From NCBI GenBank assembly GCA_029565395.1, contig JAKQOG010000108.1:62001-126000 (forward strand): DNA of 64,000 nucleotides. The letters are read 5' to 3'. Position 1 is the first letter of the stretch; every line of letters begins with the position of its first letter. Made by a program: the position numbers and the translations under genes. The DNA comes from Candidatus Hydrogenedentota bacterium. GTDB taxonomy: Bacteria; Hydrogenedentota; Hydrogenedentia; Hydrogenedentales; CAILVY01. Below, in pieces: positions 16,759 to 24,800 of the stretch. The notes under the pieces are model-generated. The model was given only the letters and a program-made list of their open reading frames with translations. It made no database searches and was not told the DNA's origin.

Positions 16759-18449
16759 CCGGACGCACTGGATATTACCGATTGGCGGTCCGCCCGCCAC
16801 TCTACCTTGTTTGCTGTATCGTGTTGTTCTTTATCGAGGCAGAAGCCTTTGGGGAAATGGCGAAAGCGGATTGCCCGAAGGCGCCGGACACCGGCGAAAG
16901 TCACGTTGTGCCCCAAGCCGCTTCTTCCCAACAATCAGGACCGGATGCTGATATCACACTTGTGCAGGAAGACAGGAATGCGGGCGCGGCAGATGCATTG
17001 GATCTTGCCACGGCCCAGCGGCGCGCGTTGATGGCGAATCCCTCCCTCCATGCCGTAGCGGAACAAGTCGCCCAGGCCCGGGAGTACGTCCGTCAGGCAC
17101 GATCCCTGTATTTTCCACAACTCTCCTTATCCTACCGGGCCATGCGGACCCGATTTGACGGAGACTCCACGGAGGATATTTTTAATTTCGAGGAAGAAGG
17201 CCGCCGCACCCATCGCACCCACCGCGTCCATGAGACGCGCGTTCCGCGGGATGTAGGCCCGGACGACTCCGAACAGGATGGATTTGATACCGAAGACATT
17301 TCCGAAGCCCTGCGTGCTTTATTCGGCAGCGATGGCGCGCTGGACAACCTGTTAGGGGCCGGCGGGCTGGGAGGTTACTCATCAGAGGAGGACACCCAGA
17401 ACTACACGTTCGGCGTAACCGCGGGTCTGCTGCTTTTTGACGGCTTTTCGCGCCGGATGACTTCGGCGATGGCGCGCTTTGGCAGGGAGGAGACCAAGGC
17501 GGCGCTTCAAGAGGCGCGCCGCCTGCTGCTTGATGCCGTGGCGCTAAGTTTCTATGGCGTCCAGCTTGCGCGTGAAAACATACAAGTCGCCCGGAGCGAC
17601 AAAGAATTTAATGCGCGTCTCGTGAAGGAAGTGACGATCCGGCACAATCTGGGAAAAGCCTCCCTGAGTGACGTGCTCAACTTTGAAGTCCGGCAACAGG
17701 CGGCGGAAGCCGCTTTACTAGCCACAGAAAAGGAATACGAAACCGCGCGGATCGCCTTGGCCCTTGTCATGGGCGAACCAGATGTCCGGCTGCCGGATGG
17801 CCTTGATCTGGCTCCTCTGCCAGAAGAAAGTGATGAAACCATGCGTCCGCCCGATGAGGCCGCCGCAATCCGGTATGCCCTCGAACACCGGCCAGATCTC
17901 CAGCAGAAAGGGCACGGCATCAAACGCGCCCAAGCATCTGTCAAGGAACGTTATGGCGCTCTATCACCGCGCGTGTCACTGTTTGCCTCCTGGAACGATC
18001 AGCGCATGGAAAGCGGAGAATATGAACGCAAGACGGACTCCACGACCGTCGGTGTTGATGTCGCTTATGATGTATTTACAGGCGGGCGCAAAGTCTCGCG
18101 CATCCTGGAGGCCAGGCATGCCAAACGTCAAGCCGAGTTCCGGCGCGCCGAAACCGAACAAAAGGTTATTTCGGATGTACGGAAAGCATTGCTTGGCCTG
18201 AGAATCGCCCAACAACAAATCATCCTTCAGCGGACCGCCTCTGAAAATGTCCGGAGAAACCGTGATCTTGTGGAGAAGGAGTATCAAGCCGGGAAAGCCC
18301 CCTTGGTCAGGCTAAACCAGGGCCAGCGCGATCTTGTCGAAGCCCAGGCGCGCCTCGCGTTCGCCCGGGTAAACCTGATCAAGGCATGGCATGAACTTCG
18401 GACATCCACGGCCGAGACATTGGAGGCATTTCCAGACAGAACACCATGA
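16755..18449 (+). CDS. TolC-family outer-membrane efflux channel with an acidic/His-rich insertion
   Basis: A 564-aa protein starting at the ATGA overlap with the pump gene. The N-terminus has a hydrophobic signal segment (about 12-32) and a low-complexity stretch before the OEP domain begins with DLATAQRRALMANPSL. Two OEP repeats are visible, the first with TFGVTAGLLLFDGFSRR and the second with TVGVDVAYDVFTGGRK. An insertion at about residues 140-210 is very rich in Arg, His, Asp and Glu (RTHRTHRVHETR, then a DDSEQD segment), is unusual for TolC and may lie at the extracellular loop. It completes the tripartite efflux system. About 65 nt later comes a small peptide gene. Confidence 0.9.
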   Translation: MTGRTGYYRLAVRPPLYLVCCIVLFFIEAEAFGEMAKADCPKAPDTGESHVVPQAASSQQSGPDADITLVQEDRNAGAADALDLATAQRRALMANPSLHAVAEQVAQAREYVRQARSLYFPQLSLSYRAMRTRFDGDSTEDIFNFEEEGRRTHRTHRVHETRVPRDVGPDDSEQDGFDTEDISEALRALFGSDGALDNLLGAGGLGGYSSEEDTQNYTFGVTAGLLLFDGFSRRMTSAMARFGREETKAALQEARRLLLDAVALSFYGVQLARENIQVARSDKEFNARLVKEVTIRHNLGKASLSDVLNFEVRQQAAEAALLATEKEYETARIALALVMGEPDVRLPDGLDLAPLPEESDETMRPPDEAAAIRYALEHRPDLQQKGHGIKRAQASVKERYGALSPRVSLFASWNDQRMESGEYERKTDSTTVGVDVAYDVFTGGRKVSRILEARHAKRQAEFRRAETEQKVISDVRKALLGLRIAQQQIILQRTASENVRRNRDLVEKEYQAGKAPLVRLNQGQRDLVEAQARLAFARVNLIKAWHELRTSTAETLEAFPDRTP

Positions 18450-18516
18450 AAAAATGGTCCAGGCATAAACAGCAGCGTTGTTATAGAAAGCCTGAATGGC
18501 TTACAAGGAGACCAAG

Positions 18517-18693
18517 ATGAGCAACATGAGAATACACGGATTGGCCGGCCGGATTCCGGCAAAGGCGTCAAGTTTCAAAAATGACATTGACATCGCATTT
18601 GACATCATGGACCTGTTTTTTTGGGTGATTGATTTGATAAATGCCTTTCTGGATTTCATGCGCAATTTGGGTGACTATCTGAGCGGGGAATAA
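18517..18693 (+). CDS. Small hydrophobic protein downstream of the efflux operon
   Basis: A 58-aa protein with an excellent Shine-Dalgarno (AAGGAG, 7 nt before the ATG at 18517; the in-frame ATG at 18496 lacks one). The N-terminal 22 residues are basic and polar. Residues about 24-45 are hydrophobic with several Asp (IAFDIMDLFFWVIDLINAFL) and could form an amphipathic or membrane helix. The tail is GDYLSGE. It is not recognised. A role as a pump accessory peptide or independent secreted peptide is possible. Confidence 0.6.
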   Translation: MSNMRIHGLAGRIPAKASSFKNDIDIAFDIMDLFFWVIDLINAFLDFMRNLGDYLSGE

Positions 18694-18748
18694 CTCGCCG
18701 CTATTGAATAACTCCGGCGATTACCCGGCAACCATGGAGGATACCCTC

Positions 18749-20218
18749 GTGAAAACATTAATCCAGCATGTCACGCTTTGGAGTGTTATCTTGTGCTTGG
18801 GCATGGCGCTGGCGGGCTGTCCGCCCAACGCCTACCACACATTGACGCTAAACGTCTCTCCTCCAGGCGCCGGAGAGATACAGGTATCACCAGACCGGTC
18901 CGCCTACCTTGCTGGAACTGAAGTGATGCTCGAAGCCATTCCCATCGAAGGCTGGAATTTTTCCATTTGGCAAGGCACGGGATTCAACACAAGCAGTTCG
19001 CCCACGAAGCTGCGCATCTATCAGGATGAGACTATTACCGCCATATTCCTTCCCAACCTTGAAGGGGAAGCGGAGGGAACGGAAGAAGGCGAGGCCGAAG
19101 GCGAAGGCGAATTCCCGGGATTCATCAAAGATCCTGGATTTGAAGAAGGTATGAACACCACGGCATGGCGTCAAACCTCCCGGAATTTTGCAACGGTAGT
19201 GTGTGATGAGGCCCGGTGCGGGATGCTGGAGGGGGTTGGGCCGCATTCGGGGCAGTATTGGGCGTACTTCAGCAGCACCCCTTCCGGCGGCCAGGAATCG
19301 GCATCCATCGAACAAACCGTTGCCATGCCGAGGTCTGACGCGGCATTTCTCAATTTTTACCTGGCAATCCCGAAAGCAGAAGGCCCATGCAGTCTTCGCG
19401 TGTCTCTTGAGGACCGCGTAGTATTCGAAGTTACGGAATTGGATGCCTCTCTATATCAAGAATATCGGATGGTTGAACTCGATGTTTCAGGATGGGCAAA
19501 TGGCGGGGAGTATCTGCTGCGCTTCGACTACTACAATGAAGCGAGTCCTGGAGATCTAATGGCGATTTTTGTGGATGACGTAATGCTGACCCTGGAGGGA
19601 CAGGGGGAAGGCGAGGGGGAAGAGGAAGGCGTGTGGGAAGGCGGCGAAGAAGGCGAGGGTGAAGGGGAAGGCGTGTGGGAAGGCGGCGAAGAAGGCGAGG
19701 GTGAAGGGGAGGGCGTGTGGGAAGGTGAAGAAGAAGGGTCCGGCGAAGGGGAGGGCGTGTGGGAAGGTGAAGAAGAAGGGTCCGGCGAAGGGGAGGGGGA
19801 AACATCGCCACTATGTACGTTCACCTTAGACAGTATACAGATGGTCCCTCCGATACAAAGTACCGCTACCGGCACGGCTGAATTCCGGGTAATGGATGAA
19901 GCGGGCAATATGTTGCTAACCATCCAGCACAATGTCAGCCGGCCATTACTTGCTTTGCTATATTCCGGTGAGGCTGAAACTAATGGAACGGCCATAGTGA
20001 ATCTGGGCACACCCTTATCCCCAATTACTTGTGTCTTCACTTCTCTGGAGTACATTTTTCTGACAAGCCATCCTTATTATATCCAAATTAGCAGTATGGC
20101 CCATCCAAATGGGGAAATCCGGGGCCAGATAAATTGTGATCAAGATGAAGGCGCGGCGGAAGGCGTGGTGGAAAGCGAAGGGGAACTGGAAGGCGAGGTC
20201 GAAAGCGAAGGCGAATGA
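18749..20218 (+). CDS. Lipoprotein with InlB-like repeat, EGE linkers and CHRD domain
   Basis: I chose GTG at 18749: GGAGG lies 8 nt upstream and a compact lipoprotein signal with lipobox LAGC follows (Cys about residue 24). TTG 18704 and ATG 18734 are upstream options. Domains: a bacterial InlB-type beta repeat (LNVSPPGAGEIQVSP...ITAIF), a first Glu-Gly linker, a beta-sandwich module (about 125-285), a second long linker containing four 14-residue repeats of the GVWEGGEEGEGEGE type, and a CHRD domain (Cys-TFTLDSIQ...HPNGEIRGQI). It ends inside a third EGE linker (ELEGEVESEGE) without the dockerin-like module that follows such linkers elsewhere in this window, so the C-terminus may be truncated. 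Likely outer-membrane anchored and extracellular. Confidence 0.82.
   Translation: MKTLIQHVTLWSVILCLGMALAGCPPNAYHTLTLNVSPPGAGEIQVSPDRSAYLAGTEVMLEAIPIEGWNFSIWQGTGFNTSSSPTKLRIYQDETITAIFLPNLEGEAEGTEEGEAEGEGEFPGFIKDPGFEEGMNTTAWRQTSRNFATVVCDEARCGMLEGVGPHSGQYWAYFSSTPSGGQESASIEQTVAMPRSDAAFLNFYLAIPKAEGPCSLRVSLEDRVVFEVTELDASLYQEYRMVELDVSGWANGGEYLLRFDYYNEASPGDLMAIFVDDVMLTLEGQGEGEGEEEGVWEGGEEGEGEGEGVWEGGEEGEGEGEGVWEGEEEGSGEGEGVWEGEEEGSGEGEGETSPLCTFTLDSIQMVPPIQSTATGTAEFRVMDEAGNMLLTIQHNVSRPLLALLYSGEAETNGTAIVNLGTPLSPITCVFTSLEYIFLTSHPYYIQISSMAHPNGEIRGQINCDQDEGAAEGVVESEGELEGEVESEGE
19629..19796 (+). repeat. Four tandem 42-bp units inside the CHRD lipoprotein gene
   Basis: GTGTGGGAAGG recurs at 19631, 19673, 19715 and 19757, an exact 42-bp period. 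Units 1-2 and 3-4 are near identical pairs, encoding GVWEGGEEGEGEGE twice and GVWEGEEEGSGEGE twice. Because 42 is a multiple of three, copy-number change keeps the frame. Confidence 0.9.
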
Positions 20219-20253
20219 TACCAGCAAATGCGAAAGCCTTGTAGCGGCCAGAG

Positions 20254-21624
20254 CTACTTCCATTCTATGTGGATGGTTTGACGGTCTTTGGCGCTGCTGT
20301 TGGCGTGTGTCACATACAGGGAATTGGGGTCGAAGGGTTGCTCTTTTCCGTTGATTAACAGTTGGGTCACGGAGAGGCTGCGGGGAATAAAAATGATAGT
20401 GGGGGCATCGATATCCAGCGGATCATAGGCGAGATCGAAGCATTTTTCACCAACGGTATATTCAGGATTTTTACCGGCGATGCGCTGCGGATATACTTGG
20501 ATGAGATGTTCGAGTATGGGGGTGGCCTGCCCATTATCGTCCACAATGCCGAAGCGGACGTCCGAGCTTTTGTCGTAGGAGTAATAGGTCCAGCCGATGT
20601 GATAACGGTTCATCCAATACACTGTATCGTTGAGGTAGTCATCGAATCCGGTCATATCGGGCGCCACGCCGAATTCCGTGATCAGCAGCGGCATATGCAG
20701 GGATTCCGCTATGTTTACCTTAACGCGCATGTTGCGCGGCATGAGCCATCGGGTCAGACGGCCATACACTTTCCGCACATGCAGGAAGATATCGTAGTCG
20801 TGAACGGCCAGGATGCTTCCGGAGGACGGCGCGAATGAAAGACCGGACCGCAGCCCGATGGCCGTATAGTTTGCCGGTTCGAATACGAGCGGAATGCGGA
20901 ATCCGTTTTGCCTGTGCATCGCCTGGATATCTTCATAAAATGTAGACAGCGCCTTCTTCTCGAACCGCAGCCCAAGCCAGGGCCACGGTTCATTCATGAC
21001 TTCAATTCCAACAATGTTGCGCTGCTTATCGACCTGCCGGAGGAGATATTCAAGCATGTCCACATACCGTGCTTTCATGGAACTGGTCCGCCAGAAAGTG
21101 TCAAACGAATGCATCACTGCCGGTTCCAGATAATTGAGATTCCAGGGTTCCCGGGGCGTAAATTTTCGTCCGCCGTCATGCACCATCCAATCGGGGAAGC
21201 CATTGCCCGTAAAACGCTTGGCGTAGAGATCCTGATGCACATCGAGAATGACGTCGATGCCGAGTTCATCCAGCCAGCGGATACGTTCCAGTGTTTGGGC
21301 TATGTATTCCTCGTTGAAGCCGCCATCCTCCGGCTCCATGGCCTCCCAAAAGACCAGATAGCGGACCAAATTGAACCCCCAGGCGTTCAAGCGGGCAAAG
21401 TCATCGCGCGTCTGCCACGGGAGATGATTTTCCGCATGCTTGGCATTACTGGCCACATTGACCCCGTGATAAATGACAATCCGCCCTTCTGTGTCACGGA
21501 TATAGTGTGTGGTATGGGCTGGCGCGCACTCGCGAAGTCCCATCACAAGCAACACGAATCCCAACACGCCCGCCACAAGGAGCACGATACGCCGCTTTTT
21601 ACCCGATACGCCCGATGACGACAT
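20254..21624 (-). CDS. Glycoside hydrolase family 5 enzyme (endoglycoceramidase-like)
   Basis: A 456-aa protein with an N-terminal membrane/signal segment (about 11-30). A GH5 barrel follows: the opening IYHGVNVASNAK, then NLVRYLVFWEAMEP, ILDVHQDLYAKRF, the acid/base Glu in MNEPWPW (about 210) and the nucleophile Glu in LLITEFG (about 316). A beta-sandwich C-terminal domain follows, as in endoglycoceramidase-type GH5 enzymes that cut the glycan-ceramide bond. The subfamily assignment rests on DVHQDLYA and the two-domain arrangement; a general beta-glycosidase is the alternative. The gene is convergent with the CHRD lipoprotein and divergent from the kelch/Ig giant protein. Another ceramide-related domain occurs at 43062-45203. 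Confidence 0.88.
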   Translation of the reverse strand: MSSSGVSGKKRRIVLLVAGVLGFVLLVMGLRECAPAHTTHYIRDTEGRIVIYHGVNVASNAKHAENHLPWQTRDDFARLNAWGFNLVRYLVFWEAMEPEDGGFNEEYIAQTLERIRWLDELGIDVILDVHQDLYAKRFTGNGFPDWMVHDGGRKFTPREPWNLNYLEPAVMHSFDTFWRTSSMKARYVDMLEYLLRQVDKQRNIVGIEVMNEPWPWLGLRFEKKALSTFYEDIQAMHRQNGFRIPLVFEPANYTAIGLRSGLSFAPSSGSILAVHDYDIFLHVRKVYGRLTRWLMPRNMRVKVNIAESLHMPLLITEFGVAPDMTGFDDYLNDTVYWMNRYHIGWTYYSYDKSSDVRFGIVDDNGQATPILEHLIQVYPQRIAGKNPEYTVGEKCFDLAYDPLDIDAPTIIFIPRSLSVTQLLINGKEQPFDPNSLYVTHANSSAKDRQTIHIEWK

Positions 21625-21699
21625 ACACGTTGCCTGCTAAGATTCAAGATTGGTGAAGTATATCATAGACATGGTATTGAAACATTCGAACGTGTGCTA

Positions 21700-21728
21700 T
21701 TGACAAAAGGGGTATGAAGAATTATGAT
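21700..21728 (+). promoter_or_regulatory. Consensus sigma-70 promoter of the giant kelch/Ig-like protein gene
   Basis: TTGACA (21700-21705), 17-bp spacer, TATGAT (21723-21728). The leader of about 115 nt begins with two tandem copies of GTGTATAAG (21739-21758). The start codon at 21850 has AGGAG upstream. Confidence 0.75.
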
Positions 21729-21849
21729 AGGGAAGAGAGTGTATAAGGGTGTATAAGCACGTCAGTGTGGTAGAAAGACGTGTTTTCATATAAATGGTGG
21801 CTTTTGGCACCCGCCAAGGTGTGTGCCGCATAAAGAAGGAGAGGGGACT

Positions 21850-24800
21850 ATGAAGACTCTAAGGTGTGGCAGATCTTTGAACAACAAGGGGCCTTTCATT
21901 CGAGTTGCATTGGTAACCATGGGGTTCTTACTTTCCTTGTGGTCTGGTGATGTCTTTGCTGACTACACCTTGACCACTACCGTGGATGGTCCAGGTCGGG
22001 TTACCTCGGCCGGATGGCTGTATGATGATTTTGCTGATGGTGACATTAATGGCTGGAGCTGTTGGTCAGGATCCACATGGACGGTCGTCAATGGCGCCGT
22101 AACACGAACATCTTCTGGGGGTGCTCTTGGACGCTCACAATTAGTCGGTGACATTGAAGTGCGCTATTCTTTTATGTATACGGAATCTCCCGATGCCTCG
22201 TATATTGAACTTACATGTAGAATCCGTGATATTGACGCTTCGCCGGCCCAACGTATCTGGATTCAAGCGTATGCAGACCGTATAAGAATAAGAGAAGATT
22301 ATGATGGCGCAGAGCACTTCTTGGCAACCAATATGAGCGTTTCTCACGTGCCCAATGTGTGGTACGATATTTATATCAAATGTCTCGGAACGCATATCGA
22401 GGTGTGGCGTGCTGAACACGGTCAGCCGTTGGAATTGGTATTGAGCTCCGATGCCATTCATCTTCAACAGACACAGTATTTCTCCATGGCCTTGGGCCAG
22501 AATGTGAATGGTTTCTTTGACAATATTGAAGTGCATCCCAATACGTATGCAGACGGAACTTCTCTTTACCTCAGTGCCATTCCGGAGTCCGGAGAGGCTT
22601 TTCTGAACTGGACGGGCAGCGTGGAAAGCGAATCCGATCCTATTAAAGTAGAGATGACTCAGGACATGAATCTCACGGCTCATTTCGGCACGCCGGAATC
22701 TGCGAATCTGCAATGGATGCAAGCTGCGCCTGCCGCCCCATGGTCAGCCCGGACGGGGGCCAGTGGCGCTGTATATGATGGGAAGATGTGGGTTGTCGGC
22801 GGGGATGATGGATCGTTAAAAAACGATGTGTGGAGTTCCACGGACGGCGCGCACTGGACACAGGTGTTGGCGAACGCGCCGTTTACTCCCCGGCGCAGTG
22901 CAGCCGCAATCGTGCACAACAGTCTTTTATGGATAGTGGGAGGTTTGGATGGTCCTGATGAAACAGACATTGCCTCCGATATCTGGAACACGCCGGACGG
23001 TGAAAACTGGAATCAGGTTGCAACTACACTGCTTTTCGCCTCGGGCGGACCCTACCTGCCCTCGTCCAATTGGGAATGGTTCGACCGAACGTATACTGTT
23101 TTTATGGATAAGATCTGGGATTTTGGCGGGGGATACCGGTCTGGTTATTCTCTCACCGTAATGGATACGCCATGGTATACCGCCAATGGGACCTCCTGGA
23201 CAAATACAGGCGCTTCGTTTGGGCTTGGCAAGCAGGGTCATGCCGCAACCGGTCATGCCGGGCGGCTTTTTGTTCTGGGTGGCACAGACGATGAAGGAAA
23301 CACAGACGATCCAATCTGCTACTCAGAGGATGGCGCCGTGTGGAGTCAAACAGACGGTCTGTTCCCAGTAAAAGAAAACGCTCTTCAGGGGCGTCTTGAT
23401 CATCGTGTCACATCATTTGGACACCGCCTCTGGCTAACAGGCGGCATGGTGGAGGCAGCCCTCTTGAATGATGTCTGGCGCTCCAACGATGGAATTACCT
23501 GGGCGCAAGACACCGCGGAGGCGCCCTGGAGTCCACGCAAGAACCACCTGCTGATGTCGTTTGAGGGACAGTTATGGCTCATGGGCGGCGAGACCGGTTC
23601 CGGTCTTTTGAACGATGTCTGGTATCTTGGATATCCATTTACCAATATCTCCGCTACCCCGTCCGCCGCCGGTCCGGGCACGACGGTATCGATTTCGTTT
23701 GATACGTCTGTGGAATTGACTGAGGTTCCTGTCATAACAGTAAATAACCATGCTGCCACGTATGCATCGCTCTCCGGAAGCACGTACACATATTCCTACA
23801 CCGTGCAGGAGTCAGATCCTGATGGTGCAGCGGTTATTCAACTACTGGGGGAATGGGAAAATGGCATGGTTGGTCCCCAGTACAACGACACTGCATTCTA
23901 TATTGATGCTACGCCTCCGGAATTTATCACCGTTTCATGCGTACCCTCGATTGCTGAAGAAGGCAACAACGTGCTGATAACCTTTGCCGCGTCAGAATCC
24001 TTGACCGGCAATCCATCGGTTACCGTCAATGGAAATCCTGCCGTCTTTGAATCCAACGATGGGCTAAACTACACCTATTCCTATACTGTGCTGTCCTCTG
24101 ATGGAGAAGGGTATGCGCTTATTGCCATAAGTGGCGTTGATTTGTTCGGAAACAACGGCGCCTCAGAAAACAATGATGCATTAAACGTGGACAACACACC
24201 TCCGGTCATTTCCTCCATTACTGCGACCCCGGACACGGTCGGATCCGGGGGGATCACAACGATTAGATTCACAGCCTCAGAACTCCTGATGGATGGGGCG
24301 GCGGTGACGGTTAATGGGAATCCCGCCCTCTTCGTTGGTGAAAACGCCATGGTCTATACCTACACCTATACGGTATTGGAGACCGACCCAAACGGCTATG
24401 CGCTGATCGCGGTTGCCGCTACGGATCTTATCGGGCACCCTGGGGAACAAAGTAGCGACTCAGCTTTGTACATCGATAAAGACCTGCCCGCTATCACCAG
24501 TTTTGACGTCGCCCCGTCCATGGCGAAGACCGGGACCAGCGTGAACATAATGTTCATCGTTTCTGAAACACTTTCTGAAAACCCCATTGTAACGGTGAAC
24601 GGCCACCTGGCGAGTATCGCGGAAAGCCGTAACTTAGACTATACATATAATTACACGGTGACGGGTTCCGACCCGGACGGCCCGGCGGCGATTCACGTGG
24701 TCCTCAATGACTTGTCCGGCAATACAGGAACGTACGACAGCACGGACACATTGACGGTGGACAATACCCCTCCGTCGTTCAACACGGTGGCGGCAATCCC

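Noticed and set aside
19431-20055. Pro/Ser/Leu/Arg-rich ORFs (PSPSPSP, LRRTLLLHLP types) opposite EGE tracts here and at 38960 and 48378
   Set aside because: They are reverse-complement translations of the Glu-Gly linkers.
20241-20257. GTAGC/GCTAC hairpin between convergent genes as a bidirectional terminator
   Set aside because: Five-bp stem without T-run, overlapping the end of the GH5 gene.
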